Source: Sequoia sempervirens (lineage: Eukaryota; Streptophyta; Pinopsida; Cupressales; Cupressaceae). Taken from it: a stretch of 64,000 nt of DNA. The translations under genes and the position numbers were made by a program. The notes beneath the pieces are model-generated. The model did not search any database. It saw only the letters and a list, made by a program, of their open reading frames with translations, and was not told the DNA's origin. Shown here piece after piece: positions 22,930 to 35,176 of this stretch; positions within the stretch are counted from its first letter, which is position 1; each line of letters begins with the position of its first letter. The stretch lies in the NCBI GenBank assembly GCA_007258455.2, contig VDFB02193867.1, positions 573,600,395 through 573,664,394 of the forward strand, written 5' to 3'.

Positions 22930-24343
22930 ACCCTTAAGAGAAATAATGCTTGAGGTGTTGACCATGAACTGGTAGTTATGTGAGATATCCATCCAAGCTC
23001 TTAAGGTAGAACATTCCTTGATTGCATCCTTCAACAATTTGATAAGGCCCAACCCATACAACATCAAAATTTCTATGTTTTCCCATGTCTTCTAACCTAG
23101 AATTCTACATGAGGATAAGGTCCCTAATATGAAACCCCCTCCCAATAGTCCTCTTATCAAAGATACCTAATTCATTTTATGTTATCTCAGTAATTTCCTC
23201 TTATGGGTAACCCTCCTCATCTCTTCCAACTTGGTCAAGTCATTTATTCATTGGGAAATGGCACTTTATTCTTCCCCTTCAATATGGTGCAAAAATTTAC
23301 ATATTGGTAGTTTATGTTTAGTAATTTTATCTCGACATCATACACCAATTCAAATGGAGCCTTCTTATAAGTTACCCTATCTTCCGAAACAATAAATTTT
23401 ATTTTATCATCCCCTAATTTATTGTTCACATTCAACATTTTCTTGATAATATTTGTGGTGCTCTTCTTACTAGACTCGGCTTGTTTTTGAGATCCCATAT
23501 TGTAAACACACATCAAAAAATATTGAGATCCAAAACACATTGCATTATCAACAACTATTCTATATGACACACCAAACATAATAATTATATTTTTTAGAAA
23601 AAATAATCACTACTTTTGAGGTAGTATTTTTTTAGGGACTATGTCTACCCATTTTGTGAAGTATTTATTGGCCACCAATATCAAATTATATATATGTTGC
23701 TATATTTCTCTATTATCACCCCTATAAAGTTTATGCCTCACTGTTAGAATGGATCTTTCACTAAAATGGTTGTAAGTGGAGTGCACTAATTTCAACTTAC
23801 CAATTTTTTGTTGACAAGCATCACAACATTTTACAAACTTGGTCATATCTCTAAACAATGTGGTCCACTAATAACCCACTCTCATAATCTTATAAGGTAT
23901 GGTTTTTGACATGTAATTCCCATCAAATAATTTAACTCCCACCACATGATTCTTGGTGGCATTTCTTAATACCTTATATATTTCTCTTCATCTAAACATC
24001 TTAGGAGCACACCATTAAATTTTCTCCACATTAACAATATCTTGAGTAGCTCATATATTTGAGCTTCTAACTTCAATGTTCTCTTTTGTTTATTGCTCAG
24101 CCCTAGTGGATAACTTAAATTTTCTAAATAAAATATAATATCCTTATATCAAGGATAATCCTTCATCTAATAAGGGATCAAACATGGGCCAAAGGTTAAG
24201 TGATGGACCTCAGTTATGCCCAATTTTTTCTCAATCATTAATTTTACTTGGCACTAACCTTACTAGCTTGGTTATCTTTGCCTCCATGTCATACTCTTGG
24301 ATCTTATTGATCCATCTACATCTCTTACAAGTACTGCCTCTTT
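22930..24343 (-). pseudogene. Element C integrase and RNase H end (Ty3/gypsy, minus strand)
   Basis: Reading leftward from 24343: RWINKIQEYDMEAKITKLVR (end of RNase H), then core pieces near 23244-23579 (GVSYRIVVDNAMCF with the second catalytic Asp; QAESSKKSTTNIIKKMLNVN with the Glu; KKAPFELVYDVE), and the C-terminal GPYQIVEG...QGMFYLKSLDGY...GQHLKHYFS near 22930-23060. Order and strand fit one old minus-strand Tat-like gypsy whose RT, protease and gag lie at 36.9-48 kb. Many stops and shifts. Confidence 0.75.
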
Positions 24344-25705
24344 TGTATGAATATATATTGAATCACTGCACATTGCACTATACATAGACAAAAGGGAACC
24401 CTAAGTTTAATGTATAAAACCTAGGGTTAATTTTCTCCTTTTTCAAGGGTACATTAGGATGCAAATCAACAAGGTGTTTAGATTGAATTTCAACCATGAA
24501 GGTGAGCCAATCAAACCTAGATTTGCATCCTTTTGAGCCTTGGAATGGATTGGAATTAATTTTCCTTAATTAAACTAGGCGCCCTAATATGAAAATTGCA
24601 AGATTTTGACAATTGATAGACTGTAACAGAGATTTGCAGGCAACTCTAGGAAGGGAAAATTTTTGTGTACCTATCTTGAAAGTTTGGTGTTGGTCTAAAT
24701 ATGAGGAAAGAGTCACCCAGGGGCATCCAAATTCTTGTATTCCTTTTTTGAAACTATTTTTGTAATCCTCTAATGTCAAATCTAAGATCCCTATTTTTGT
24801 GGACTTGGAAAATAATTTTGTAGGTGAGTTTTTGTGAGTTATCAAGGTGTAGGGCTTTGAATGTAACAACAAATAAATGATCTTAAAACTTCCTTCAATC
24901 CTCTTCAAACTTGAAATTTGCACATTCAAAAAGAGAATAAATGTTGTGCCATTTAAGGGCTTGCCTTAGTCAAACCCCGTGTGAGTGTTTACACTTCTAT
25001 AATGTCAATGCCAATGACAGGAAAGATAAATGATAGGAAGGAATTATGAATCAACAAAGTGTTGCAACTCACCACCCTTAAATGAATTCCTTGAAGGACT
25101 AAAGTCATGCACATCACTTCAAGGACTTGGATCTTGTTTGCTTGAATTGCTTGGAGACCTACAACAAGGGTTAGCCTTCACAAACAATAATAACATGAAC
25201 ATGCATAAACTCACATAAGATTTGACATGATGTTTGGATCTTGAATTGTTGTAATAAAGCTCTAAAATGTTGCTCTTGACTTGTTCTTAATGCTCTTGAT
25301 CATAATTTTGCTAATAATTTTCCTAGATCTCTCTTGTTAGTTTTCAAATGATGCAATAACTAGGTATTTATAGGAATTTATTGAATTTCTCACAACTTAG
25401 ATCCCAATAGCCAACATTTGCAACTTGAATTTCAAATGGTAAAATGTTGACACCGACATATTCAAATTTGGATCTCAACAAAAAATGGGACTTATATGTC
25501 CAAGGGCATCCCAATCCCGACCCCATATTCCAATATTTTAGGTGTTAGGGGAAAAGCATTAAATAAATGTACTTTTCAATGCTTGCAGTTTCTCAAAAAT
25601 TGTTAAAAATAGGCCATAAAATGTGTAATTTGGGAAATTAAATGCTTAACCAGGTCCAGTAAATTAAGGGGATCAAAACATAGTGTGAAATTGACAAGTG
25701 TGACA
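24344..25705 (-). repeat. Solo LTR D, same family as element F
   Basis: Interrupts element C between two adjoining RNase H segments. On the minus strand it starts TGTCACACTTG and ends TTCATACA, 1362 bp, close to the 1375 bp of the LTR at 59774-61148. Three landmarks lie at the same offsets in both: TTTCACACTATGTTT near the start, the TATA-like CCTATAAATA at about 335-345, and CGGGGTTTGAC at about 725. Flanking five-mers (TCTTT, ATTTT) agree at only three of five positions, so the target duplication is worn. A solo LTR arises by recombination between the two LTRs of an inserted element. Confidence 0.7.
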
Positions 25706-25793
25706 ATTTTTCGACATTGTAGGCATGAAGGCCACGATCTTAGATCCTACAAGATAAGGCCCAAAATTATTTATCACCTTAACAAGAGCATAC
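25706..25793 (-). pseudogene. Element C RNase H fragment
   Basis: On the minus strand, reading into the target duplication shared with 36881-36885, the text is YALVKVINNFGPYLVGSKIVAFMPT, typical of gypsy RNase H. It continues the RT fragment beyond the chromovirus on one side and, past solo LTR D, RWINKIQEYD on the other. It shows that E and D are both insertions in C. Confidence 0.7.
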
Positions 25794-26139
25794 TGCTAGG
25801 CCCTTAATATTAGTGTACATCGGGTTATGAATAGTCAGCTTGTGGCTATCTTAACTCTCTATTAAGTCATATAATCATTAGTATATTGTTATTTAGTTGT
25901 TTAGGTCAGCCTAAGACTTATATAGGTGTGTCTAAGTCGGCCTAGGTGATATCCTAGGCATAAATAGGTATATATAGGAGGTTGTGAGTCTTATTTCATC
26001 ATCAAGTTGTGAAGTGTGTTCTCATTAGAGATATTTGGAGGTTTTCCCCCTTAAAGTGGCTTGTTATTCTCAGTTATTATCAAGTATTTTCAGCATATTT
26101 CATATCATATTCTTCTATTGTGCAAGTTATTTCATAACA
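25794..26139 (+). repeat. Element E 5' LTR
   Basis: Starts TGCTAGGCCC (TGATATGCCC in the 3' copy) and ends TTTCATAACA. TATA-like TATATATAGG is at 25969-25978. Confidence 0.9.
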
Positions 26140-26141
26140 AG

Positions 26142-26153
26142 TGGTATCAAAGC
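26142..26153 (+). promoter_or_regulatory. Element E primer-binding site
   Basis: TGGTATCAAAGC lies two bases after the 5' LTR and matches the initiator-Met-tRNA 3' end used by many plant retrotransposons except for one base (usual form TGGTATCAGAGC). Confidence 0.8.
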
Positions 26154-26630
26154 ATGATCTTGGCACCATAGAGTCAAGTTTTTTTCTCAATTTTGGAGGC
26201 AATTTTGGGAAGAGAATATATTTCATATTTTGGAAAAAAAAAAATCTGATTTTTAAATAATTTTTTAACATATTAAAGAAGCTACAATCCATATTTCAAA
26301 AGAATTGGAGCAGAATTAGGGTTTCTACACATTTTTTTTGGAATCTACATATCTTGTACATCTTGTCAAATTTGAGTCTGATTTTTATTGGGTTTTTGAA
26401 GACATACTAAAGGATATTACAGTAAAAAAATTGGAGGAATTGGAGCAGAAATAATCAAGTTATTGAAAAAATAAATTTTTCACAAGTATCACTCTCTACG
26501 CTGCAAATCTGCTTATTTCTTGGAGATTTTTCTAGGTGAGAGTTATTTTGGCCCTAGTAAGTTAGAGTAAAAATTTCAAATAATTTAAGTTTAATTTGTG
26601 TGATTTATTTCAAAATTAGTGGTTCCCATC

Positions 26631-27502
26631 ATGACAGGGCCTGCAACAAGGGGCAGAAAGAATGTTGTCACTCCATGGAAGACTCCTGATAAGGATGGGA
26701 TAACAATAGAGGATATTAATCCTAATGAGAAAATAAATAAGGTCAAGGAATAAATTTCCTCAATGAAGATGGATATGTGTGACCTAAGAGGAGATATATC
26801 GGACATGCATAACATGTTAAGCACGTACATGGCTGAACCAAGAAAGTAGTTCTCAAGCGACCAAGTTAAAAAAATTAGGTCAGCTACCATTGACACAAGC
26901 TTTAGTACTCCTATGGGATATAGGAATTTATTTACAAAGGTGGATATGCGGAAGTTCGATGGCAAGGATCCTCTAACATGGATAAACCAAATGGAGAATT
27001 TTTTTGAAGTACACCAAATCCCAAATGGACAAAAGGTCACGATGGCCTCCCTATATCTAGAACCAGATCAATTCATTTGGTATCATTGGATTTGCACTCA
27101 TAGAAGGAAAAAGGGGCTCACTGTCTCATGGTAATTTTTTACGAAGGAACTCCAAGCACAATATAGCAATAGCGTGATAGACAACTTCTTCAACCAACTA
27201 GCTAAACTTCAACAAATAGGATTAGTTAAGGATTATATTCAACAATTCCAAAATCTATCCTTAAGAGTGGATACAATTACGGAGGAAAACTTGAATGATT
27301 TATTCTTGGGGGGTCTCAAGGATCGCATTCAACATGAGGTACACATGTTTAGACCTAGCTCCATAAATGATTCTTTTATCTTAGCACGTAGGGTAGAGGA
27401 GAAGTATTTGATTCCTAAGAAGCAAGGAGCTAATGTGATAAGAGAGAGGATATTCAACACAACCTACTAGGTTGACTCCACAAAAAATTGAGGATAAAAG
27501 AG
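26631..27502 (+). pseudogene. Element E gag, N-terminal part
   Basis: The ATG at 26631 begins MTGPATRGRKNV. The gag core reads FTKVDMRKFDGKDPLTWINQ, MENFFEVHQIPNGQKVTMAS, YIQQFQNLSLRV and FLGGLKDRIQHEV, the retrotransposon gag family. One frame with stops (near 26751, 26848 and 27132); a shift occurs near 27465, after which the frame runs TPQKIEDKR into the insertion point. The CCHC knuckle of the same gag is found on the other side of the solo LTR, at 31802. Confidence 0.85.
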
Positions 27503-28789
27503 TGTTGATGGCGATTTTGGCACCACAACAATGCAAGCATAATATTGCTATTTTGCTTCTCCTAAAAGAGAAAGGCAACACATGGATGCCTTAGCTCCCA
27601 AGGTCTTTGTAGTTGGGTCTCAACTGTGCTGATGTTACTCAGTGGTCAATGCAACAGTAATATTCAAGGGGCCTGTTGGTGTTGAGCTTCTGGATTGTTC
27701 TAGGATCAAGCATGAAATAAAACCTACTCTAATAGGGGTTTTTAAAGAAATATAAAAAGATAGTCAGAGTTTTGAAACAGAAAATAACAATAGTTCATCC
27801 AACCTTAACCAGACTTGTTAACTTCAAGGAATTTGTAAACCAAAACTGCAGAACAAAGTAAACTTGTGATTGACACACAACCTCTTTCATTCATAGTGCT
27901 AATTCGCATAACAGATTTTTTTAGCTACCATTTAAATAAAACACAAATAACATTTCATTCCTTGGAGAGTTCACAAATCAAATGATCAATTAAGACAAAT
28001 ATCATTCAGGAACACAACATGAAGTAGATTAAACTCTGATTGCTTCTACTATTGATAAAACAGATAAGCAATATTTACAAAGCTGGCACAACCACCAGTG
28101 TATAGAGAATTTATTTCTCCAGATTGTTTCCAACTACACTAAGAGAACTTAGGAAATACATTACAGTTTGTACTAAAACCTTACTGCTAACCAAGAAGAC
28201 AAAAAAAAGCTCTTATTACTAAGAATCAAGATGCAACTCTATCTCCTTCTGTTAACTGACTGACTCCTAACAGTTCTAACTCTAAAAAGTCCTCAGTCTA
28301 AAAGTTTTCTAAACCTAGAAGTTCTAATCTAGAAGTGCTAACAATAAAAGTTCTATCCTTTACAAAGAGGCAAGAATGCCTTATATATAGAATTTACCAA
28401 CAGGAATGTGATGTCCCCTACACTAGGGTTTACAAAATATCTGCAGACAGGAGAGTCGGCTCTCAGATCTTTCTGAGGAAAGTCAAAACTATATTCAAAG
28501 CGGAGCCTCGCTGTCTGGGTTGGTGATGGCTTGAGCTTAGGAGAAGCCCCTTGATCTTTTTTGCAGCTGCAGCATTTATTCTCTATCTTCGTGTCCACCT
28601 TGAACTCCGCCAGGGTCACCTTGAATGCTCCAGGGCACTTTACCATTAACTCTGATCAACCTCCGTCGGTGGTCACTACAGCTGTCCCTATGAGTCATAG
28701 CTTCTTCTTCCCCTCGGCTTCCTTTCTGTTCTGGACTTATCAGAGTCAGGGAGACATTACCCCTAATTTATCTTCTCTTACCGAGCCCA

Positions 28790-30060
28790 TTCTTGTTATC
28801 GGCGAGACTCCTGAATGTCGGCCAGACCTCTTGGTGCATACCTTTCCTCTCCCCAAAGGGACATCACATCGGCATGACCTCCTTCCTTCACTGAGACCAC
28901 ACGGCAAAGCTTTTTTTTTCTTTTGAAGTCTCCCCAACATCCTCCTTATCCTTCAGGCTCGGGATCCTCCTGCTTCGGTGTGACTTTATGAATTCACCGA
29001 GACTTCCTGGCGAGAGTCTAAATCTTCCTCGAAAACACTTGGGGAACCTTTGTCGGCAAGACTTATGGTGACTCCCTTGCATGTCGCCGAGACTCTATTG
29101 TATCGGTAGGACCTTTTGTCAATTTCTTTCACTCTTGCTGAGCTTCCCCCTTGTCACTGAGACACCATCGGGTCGGCAAGACACCTTACTGACCCCGATC
29201 CATCCACTCAGAGTCTCCCCGAGTTCTTTCGTTTCGGAAAAACTTTTCCCCTTCACTGAGACCTTATGGCGAAGGGAGAACCCTTCGGCGAAACTTTCAA
29301 CTTTTTGCCGACCCACGTTGTCGCCAAAACCTCGCTGTAGTCACATCGACATGTTTTCTTTGTTCCACATGTATCGTTGTAACCTTCCTTTGTCGGGGAG
29401 ATGTTGTATAGAAACCTCATGTCTCGGCAAAAGCCTCTGCATGTTCACTCTTTGGTCGTCGAGACTTATTAACTTTCTCACCGAAGACCACTGATAAAAT
29501 CCCTTTGTGGCATGTCGGTGTGACTTTATGAATTCGCTGAGACCATATGCCAAAGAAGATGACTCCCGCCGATGTCGCTTTTGTCGCTGTGACCTCACCT
29601 CTTTAGCCAGACATTATACCGAAGGTTTTATCCTTCGCGAAATGCAACTCCCTTCGGCGAGACCCATGCCAATTGGCCAGACCTCCTACTGAAGGAAAAA
29701 TTATCGCTGACCTTAGATCTTTGGTGGGACCCCTCTGTGTCAGCAAGACTCTTGGCGTTTGGTGAGAGCACATATTGAAGAGAACAACTCTCGGCGAAGT
29801 ATTAGCCCCTTTTTGCTAGTCGGTGAGACTTTATGAATTCGCCAAGACTTCTTGGCGAAGAGAAAACCATTTGCCGATGTATGGATCCTTTTGTTGCCGG
29901 TCGATGAGACATTAAGATCTCGCTGAGACCCTTCCTCGAAGACAAACTTATGCCGATAGAAAAACTCCTGGTCGCCGAGACTTTGAATGATGTGTTGTCG
30001 ATAGGCAACTGCAGGTGAACTCCAGTTGCCGTGACATCCCTGAGGTCTTGCCGATAGGCA
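28790..30060. repeat. Motif array in the solo LTR
   Basis: The same TCGGCAAGAC and GTCTTGCCGA field as in the 5' LTR of B, seen here on the opposite strand, with forms such as GTCGGTGAGAC, TCGGCGAGACT and TCGCCGAGACTT. The surroundings are strongly diverged while the short motif stays recognisable. Confidence 0.65.
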
Positions 30061-31079
30061 ACAGAGATGCATACTTAGCAAAATGCATTACAAGTTAGGG
30101 AGACTTTAATGATCTCATGGCGATATGACCTGTAATGTGGAGTATCCGGACTTGATGGAATCTATAGTGTAACAGGACCAGATATGGGAAAAATATGCTC
30201 ATGGTGGGACTTTTCTGGAAACTTTGTGAGTATGGACAATATGTAATATCATCAAAATTGTGCAGTTCCAACACCCCATTTTGATCCTTAGCAGACAGAG
30301 CCAAGCCACTAGTCGACAAGAGGTTAGGAAAGTCTTGCCGACCTTTGCCTTAGCTAATTTTTCATGACCAACTGGATTGAAAAATGCACCCCAACTGAGC
30401 TCCCTTGACAAATATCAACCTGTATGTGATTTAGTCCTGCATTCAACAAATAAAACCACAGTAAAGATCACACAAACATAAGTTAATTAATTAAAATCAT
30501 CATTAAAATGAATCCAATGTCAGTAGGGTACCGTTAAATTTTTGAACAAAATGATCATACAAACAGTTCAGGTTTCAGGCTGACCCGCAAAATCCAAGCC
30601 AGGGAGGAATTTTGGAGAATTTCAAGCCAAGCGGATTCCAGTGGAATAAGCATGAAAACACCCATTAGAAACTTAATCCAACCATTATCGATCAAGGAAC
30701 AGCATGTGAGATCTCAAAATAGCATCAATTATTCATAAAATGCATCATCATTTATTAACTAGCCTTTCACATTCCACCAGATTCCGGGGAAATCTGCACG
30801 AGATAGATTTCCGCGAAGGAGAAGACATTCTGGAAAATCCAGAACAAACAGGGAACAACGGATTTCGGGAAAATCTGGGGGAGAAATAAATCCGTGAAAA
30901 TCCGGTCCACATGGATTTTCGCGAAGACTGAAAATCCCCGAACGATAACGCTCAGCCGGAGTTCAAGTGAGATCCGGGAAAATCCGGATGGGGTGGAAAA
31001 TCCCGAACTCAAGAGAAAACCCGAATTCCAACTAAGGCAGAACCAAACCTAAACCGAAAACACACCGCCCTCCTTAAAG

Positions 31080-31720
31080 CTGGTGGAGGCGGAAATAAGT
31101 CGGGATGGGGACAAGAGATAAAAATGGATAAAGCGGAATTGGGATCGGAACCAAACCCAAACCAGAAACTTTTTCAAGTTTTGGGTTCAGATTCCATTCT
31201 GGGCCCGCCTCCGACGTCATCCGAAAAGAGAACAAAAAGACAAGGAAAAGAAAGAGAAAAAGGAGGGAAAACCCCATGACAAAACAAAAGAAGAAAAGGA
31301 AAATGAAAGAAAGAAACATGCGGAATCAGGATCGGAACGGAACCCGAACCAGAAACTTTTTCAAGTTTCAAGGTTCGGTTCCCGTTCCGGTTCTGAGTCT
31401 ACCGAAAACAAAAAGAAAAAGATGTGCAAGGATGAAAACACCCAAGGCACAGGAGATAAAAACCAACAAAGACCAACGAAGAGAGAGAAAAGGCGGGGTC
31501 GAACCCGGGATGGGACCCGAAGAAAGTTTAACACCCCGAATTGGACCGGGACCCGACTCCGCGAAAGAACAAAGGAAGAAAACAAAGAACAGTTAGAACC
31601 GGGACTAGGAATGGAACAAGGCCAAAACTTGGAAGGAAATTCTAAGTCCGGTATTGGTTCCGGTTCTGCCTCCGACAAAACTTTAAAAAGAAAACGCCTA
31701 AGGCAAAAAACCAAAGGCCA
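31080..31720. repeat. GA-rich block with three related copies in the solo LTR
   Basis: A unit with GAACCAGAAACTTTTTCAAG followed by a GGTTC...CGG...TCCGAC-like tail is seen near 31160-31220 and 31340-31400, and a shorter TTGG...GGTTCCGGTTCTGCCTCCGAC form near 31625-31680. The corresponding part of the 5' LTR (about 7690-7830) is much shorter and lacks these units. Confidence 0.55.
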
Positions 31721-31793
31721 AAGGGAAAAGACAAAGGGGGACCCATTTTGTTCCAGAACAAACTGGGGTGGTTATGCAAGGCATAACAAAGAG

Positions 31794-32662
31794 GAAAAGG
31801 GATGTGTTTCAATTGTGATAGCAAATACAGTCGAGGACATAAATGCAGTGAAAAGAAATTGTTTTATATTGAAGGTCCAAGTGAGGAAGAAGAGGAGGAA
31901 CCTCTACTAGAGGATGAAAGGGAGTCAAATGAGGAATCACATGATTCTCAACCAATCATTTCTTGTCATGCACTCTCAGGTTTCAGTGCTCCAAAAACTC
32001 TCAAGGTGGTGGGGTTCTTAAAGAAGCAGAAGGTAATAGTGTTGATCGACTCAGGTAGTACTCAGAATTTCATCAACAAAAAGTTAGCTAATCGTCTAAA
32101 TTGTTTTATATATCCAACTCCAAAGTTTCAGGTTTTGATTGTAGATGGTGGTATAGTTAGTTGTTTAGGGAAGTTTCATAGCATTAAATTATCCATGGGA
32201 GATTATCAACTTGATACTCCAATGTATGTGATATCCATGGGTGCAGCAGACATTGTTTTGGGAGTACAATGGCTTACTACATTGGGAACGATTGAGATGA
32301 ACTTCCAAGAACTATTCATGAGATTTCAATCAAAAGGAAGGGTAGTAGAGCTAAGGGGGTTGAAGGAAAAATCCCCACAAATTGTAAGCTCTCATAAAAT
32401 GCAAAATTTTCTTAAGAAAGGAGTGGATGGATTTGTGGCCCAGCTATGTTCATTAGAAGTCTCTCAATCTAATGCTCCTACTCATCCAGAATTGCAAGCT
32501 ATAATTGATCGTCACTCAGTTGTTCTTGGAGATATGCCTAAAGGACTTCCTCCTAAGAGGGATCATGATCATGCCATACAGTTAGTTCCAGGGAGCCAAC
32601 CATCAAACATCAAGCCTTACAGGTATCCACACATACAAAAGAGAGATAGAATTTTTTTTTGA
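31794..32662 (+). pseudogene. Element E CCHC knuckle and protease
   Basis: Starts with the gag zinc knuckle CFNCDSKYSRGHKC, then an acidic linker (EEEEEEPLLEDE) and the retropepsin with LIDSGSTQNFI (catalytic Asp intact) and ADIVLGVQWL. It then runs into the RT leader ([20 protein letters not shown]). The frame ends at a TGA at 32660-32662; the RT continues in another frame from 32664. The change lies in a GAGAGA/T9 stretch around 32641-32660, a likely slippage site. Confidence 0.88.
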
Positions 32663-33974
32663 GATGCTAGAGGCAGGAATTATCAGGCATAGCCAAAGTG
32701 CTTACTCCTCGCCTGTGGTGATGGTAAGTAAGAAGGATGATACTTGGCACATGTGTCTAGACTATAGAGTGCTTGACATGTACACCATTAAAGATAAGTT
32801 TCCTATTCCAGTCATTGATGATTTGCTAGATGAATTGAATGGAGCTATGTATTTTACCAAGTTAGATCTTAGATCTGGTTATCACCAAATTCGGATTAAG
32901 GAGGAAGATATTTGTAAGACAACATTTCGGACCCATGAGGGTCATTATGAATTTTTGGTGATGCCATTTGGTCTTACCAATGCACCATCTACATTCCAAA
33001 GTTTGATGAATTTCATTTTTAAGAAGTTCTTGAGAAAGTTTGTGTTAGTATTCTTTGATGATATATTGATTTATAGCAATACTTGGGAAGAAAATTTGCA
33101 ACATGTGGATCAAGCATTAAAAATACTTGAAGATTATAAAATCTATGCTAAGTCATCCAAGTGTGCTTTTGGTCTTACAAAGGTGGAGTATTTGGGACAC
33201 ATAGTTTCACATGAAGGAGTAAAGGTTGACCCTAACAAAATTAAGGTTGTCATGAAATGGCCTATTCCAAAAACCATCAAGAAACTAAGGGTTTTATTGG
33301 GATTGATAGGGTACTATAGAATATTTATAAAGAATTATGGTCATATAGCAGCACCTCTCACCATTCTATTGAAGAAGGATTATTTTCATTGGAACGAGTC
33401 TACCAATACAACATTTGAGAGATTGAAGGAGGCTATGTGTACAGCTCTAGTTCTTGCCAATCCTAACTTCACCAAGGAATTCATTGTGGAATGTGATGCT
33501 TCTAGAAATGGGATAGGAGCAGTGCTCATGCAAGAAGGTCGACCAATTTCTTTTGAGAGTTGTCAATTAAAGGGTAAGAATCAACTAAAACCTATTTATG
33601 AGAAGGAAATGCTAGCAATCCTCCATGCAGTTAAACAATGGAGGCCTTATCTATTGGGTAGACACTTCAAGGTTAAGATAGATCATGATAGCCTAAAATA
33701 TTTTTTGGAACAAAGACTATCTTCTGAAGAGCAACAAAAATGGGTCACTAAGATGTTAGGATATGACTTTGAGATTGTATATAAGAAAGGGAAAGAAAAT
33801 ATTGTAGCAGATGCACTTTCAAGGAAGGATGAGAAAGATGAAGCATTATTGTGTGCTCTTTCAATATTACAATTAAATTGGGTGGAGGAAACCAAAGTAG
33901 AGTGGAAAAATGATGGTGTAACAAGCAATCACATTGAACAATTAAAAAGTGATCGTAGTAGTTCAGATAAGTTT
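32663..33974 (+). pseudogene. Element E reverse transcriptase and RNase H
   Basis: About 435 residues in one open frame. RT motifs: [46 protein letters not shown] and the catalytic FFDDIL, here complete. The thumb reads VEYLGHIVS. RNase H follows with [28 protein letters not shown] and VADALSRK. The frame is disrupted after SSDKFCWKG by the LINE at 33987. The reading frame resumes after it at 35177. This is the best-preserved coding part of E, but separated from gag-protease by a shift. Confidence 0.9.
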
Positions 33975-33986
33975 TGTTGGAAGGGA

Positions 33987-35176
33987 AATGTAATTGTTTT
34001 GTTTGGACTTTAGCGTGGAATAGATTCTTGACCTAGGATAACATTCGTAAACAGGGTTTTCAAGGGCCTTCAGTTTGTGTTCTCTGTGGGAAGGCGGAAG
34101 AGGAATCCTCTCACTTGTTCTTCCGATGTCCCTTTGTTGTTCAACTTTGGCATTGGTGGTGGGAGGTTTGGAAGAAACAGTGTGTTCATGCTTCCTCTTT
34201 GGTGGAGTTCTGGGATAGTATGGGAAGACCCCCCTTGTCGGCCTCCTTTTTGCAGGATGTCTGGTATGTTGGACCTACTTTTCTTCTTTGGTAGACTTGG
34301 TTGGAGTGAAATCATAGAGTTTTCCGTGGTGTTAAATTGGTGGGTCAGCAGGTGTGGATTCGTATATTAGGTATGATACAGGAGTCGGTTGTGGCCAAGT
34401 GCGAAGTGTCTTTCCCCCTGGGGAAAGAGGATGCTGAGTTGGTTGATAGATTGGGACTTCAGGGGAGACATTCTTCTTTTGGGGGTTCCAGGAGATGCAG
34501 ACTTGGGGCCAAGAGAGTGCAACAGCTGGGTAGATGGCTTCCTCCTCCAGCTGAAGTCTTGAAGATCAATTCTGATGGTTCTTCTAGAGGTAATCCTGGG
34601 CCTGCTGGGATTGGTGGGGTTGGCAAAGATTCAGGGGGTTCAGTGATTTTTATTTTCTCTATTCATGAGGGGGAGAAGACGGTCAATCTCATGGAGGGCT
34701 TGGTGATTCTTTATGTTGTGGAGCGGGCCCTTGCTTTGGGATGGAATAAGGTTATTTGTGAGGCTGATTCACAAATCTTGATTAATCTGTTGAATGAGAG
34801 AAAGATGTCTGATATTAATTGGCAGTTGGCTTCAGTTGTTCAAAGTATTCTTCAGGTTTGTTCCAGGATGGAGGCGGTTTCTTTTGTTCATATCCCGAGG
34901 GAGTGGAATCGAGTTGCTGACTGCTTGGCTAAATGGGCTTCTAAGCATGATACTGGCTGGAAGATTGAGGATTGGATGCAGGTCTCCCCTGAGTTACGTC
35001 AGGACGTGGATAGAGTCCTTGAAGAGGATAAAAAGATATTGGAAGATAGTTGATTTTGTTTTGTTCCTGCTTTGGTGATTCTTTGGTTTTCTAGGGCTTG
35101 CCCCTTGGTTTTGGTGTAATACTCTCTCTTGATTTTCAATAAAGTTTTTACCCCTCTTTTCAAAAAATAAAAAAAA
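33987..35176 (+). mobile_element. 5'-truncated LINE inside element E
   Basis: A 12-base direct repeat TGTTGGAAGGGA (33975-33986 and 35177-35188) flanks the insert, which ends in an A-rich tail (35162-35176), as expected of target-primed reverse transcription. The gypsy reading frame continues across the repeat. Only the last part of a LINE is present: zinc finger, RNase H and a 120-bp 3' UTR with AATAAA (about 35140). It shows the simple LINE 3' end, without the extra ORFs of the other two LINEs. Confidence 0.9.
34010..35053 (+). pseudogene. LINE zinc finger and RNase H tail
   Basis: Near 34075 the finger CVLCGKAEEESSHLFFRC (C-x2-C-x9-H-x4-C) is typical of plant LINE RT C-termini. From about 34550 the RNase H reads KINSDGSSRGNPGPAGIGG (first Asp), then MEGLVILYVVERAL (Glu), VICEADSQILINLL (Asp) and NRVADCLAKWA (last Asp): all catalytic positions kept, in one open frame (34337-35053). 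The two parts are in different frames and a stop lies near the start, so it is inactive. Confidence 0.85.

Larger units (their letters stand above)
27503..31788 (-). mobile_element. Solo LTR of family B (4286 bp) inside element E
   Basis: Reverse complement of the element B LTR, with ends TGTTGATG and GCATAACA on the plus strand. Flanking AAGAG (27498-27502 and 31789-31793) is an exact target duplication inside the gag of E. No internal region is present, so it is a solo LTR from LTR-LTR recombination. It keeps the motif array (about 28790-30060) and TATA (28379-28390). It is longer than the 5' LTR of B because of a GA-rich block at 31080-31720. Frames inside it, such as 29081-29494 and 31422-31910, are not genes. 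Confidence 0.92.

Noticed and set aside
24344..25705. Minus-strand 119-codon frame at 24570-24929 as a gene
   Set aside because: It falls in a segment that matches the LTR at 59774-61148 by position and length, so it is LTR sequence.
29081..29494. 137-codon open frame inside the solo LTR
   Set aside because: It consists of the short motif array read as codons; the matching stretch of the 5' LTR is not open.
31276..31910. Overlapping Lys/Arg/Glu-rich open frames
   Set aside because: They follow from the GA-rich repeat block and cross the solo LTR end into gag of element E; no domain.
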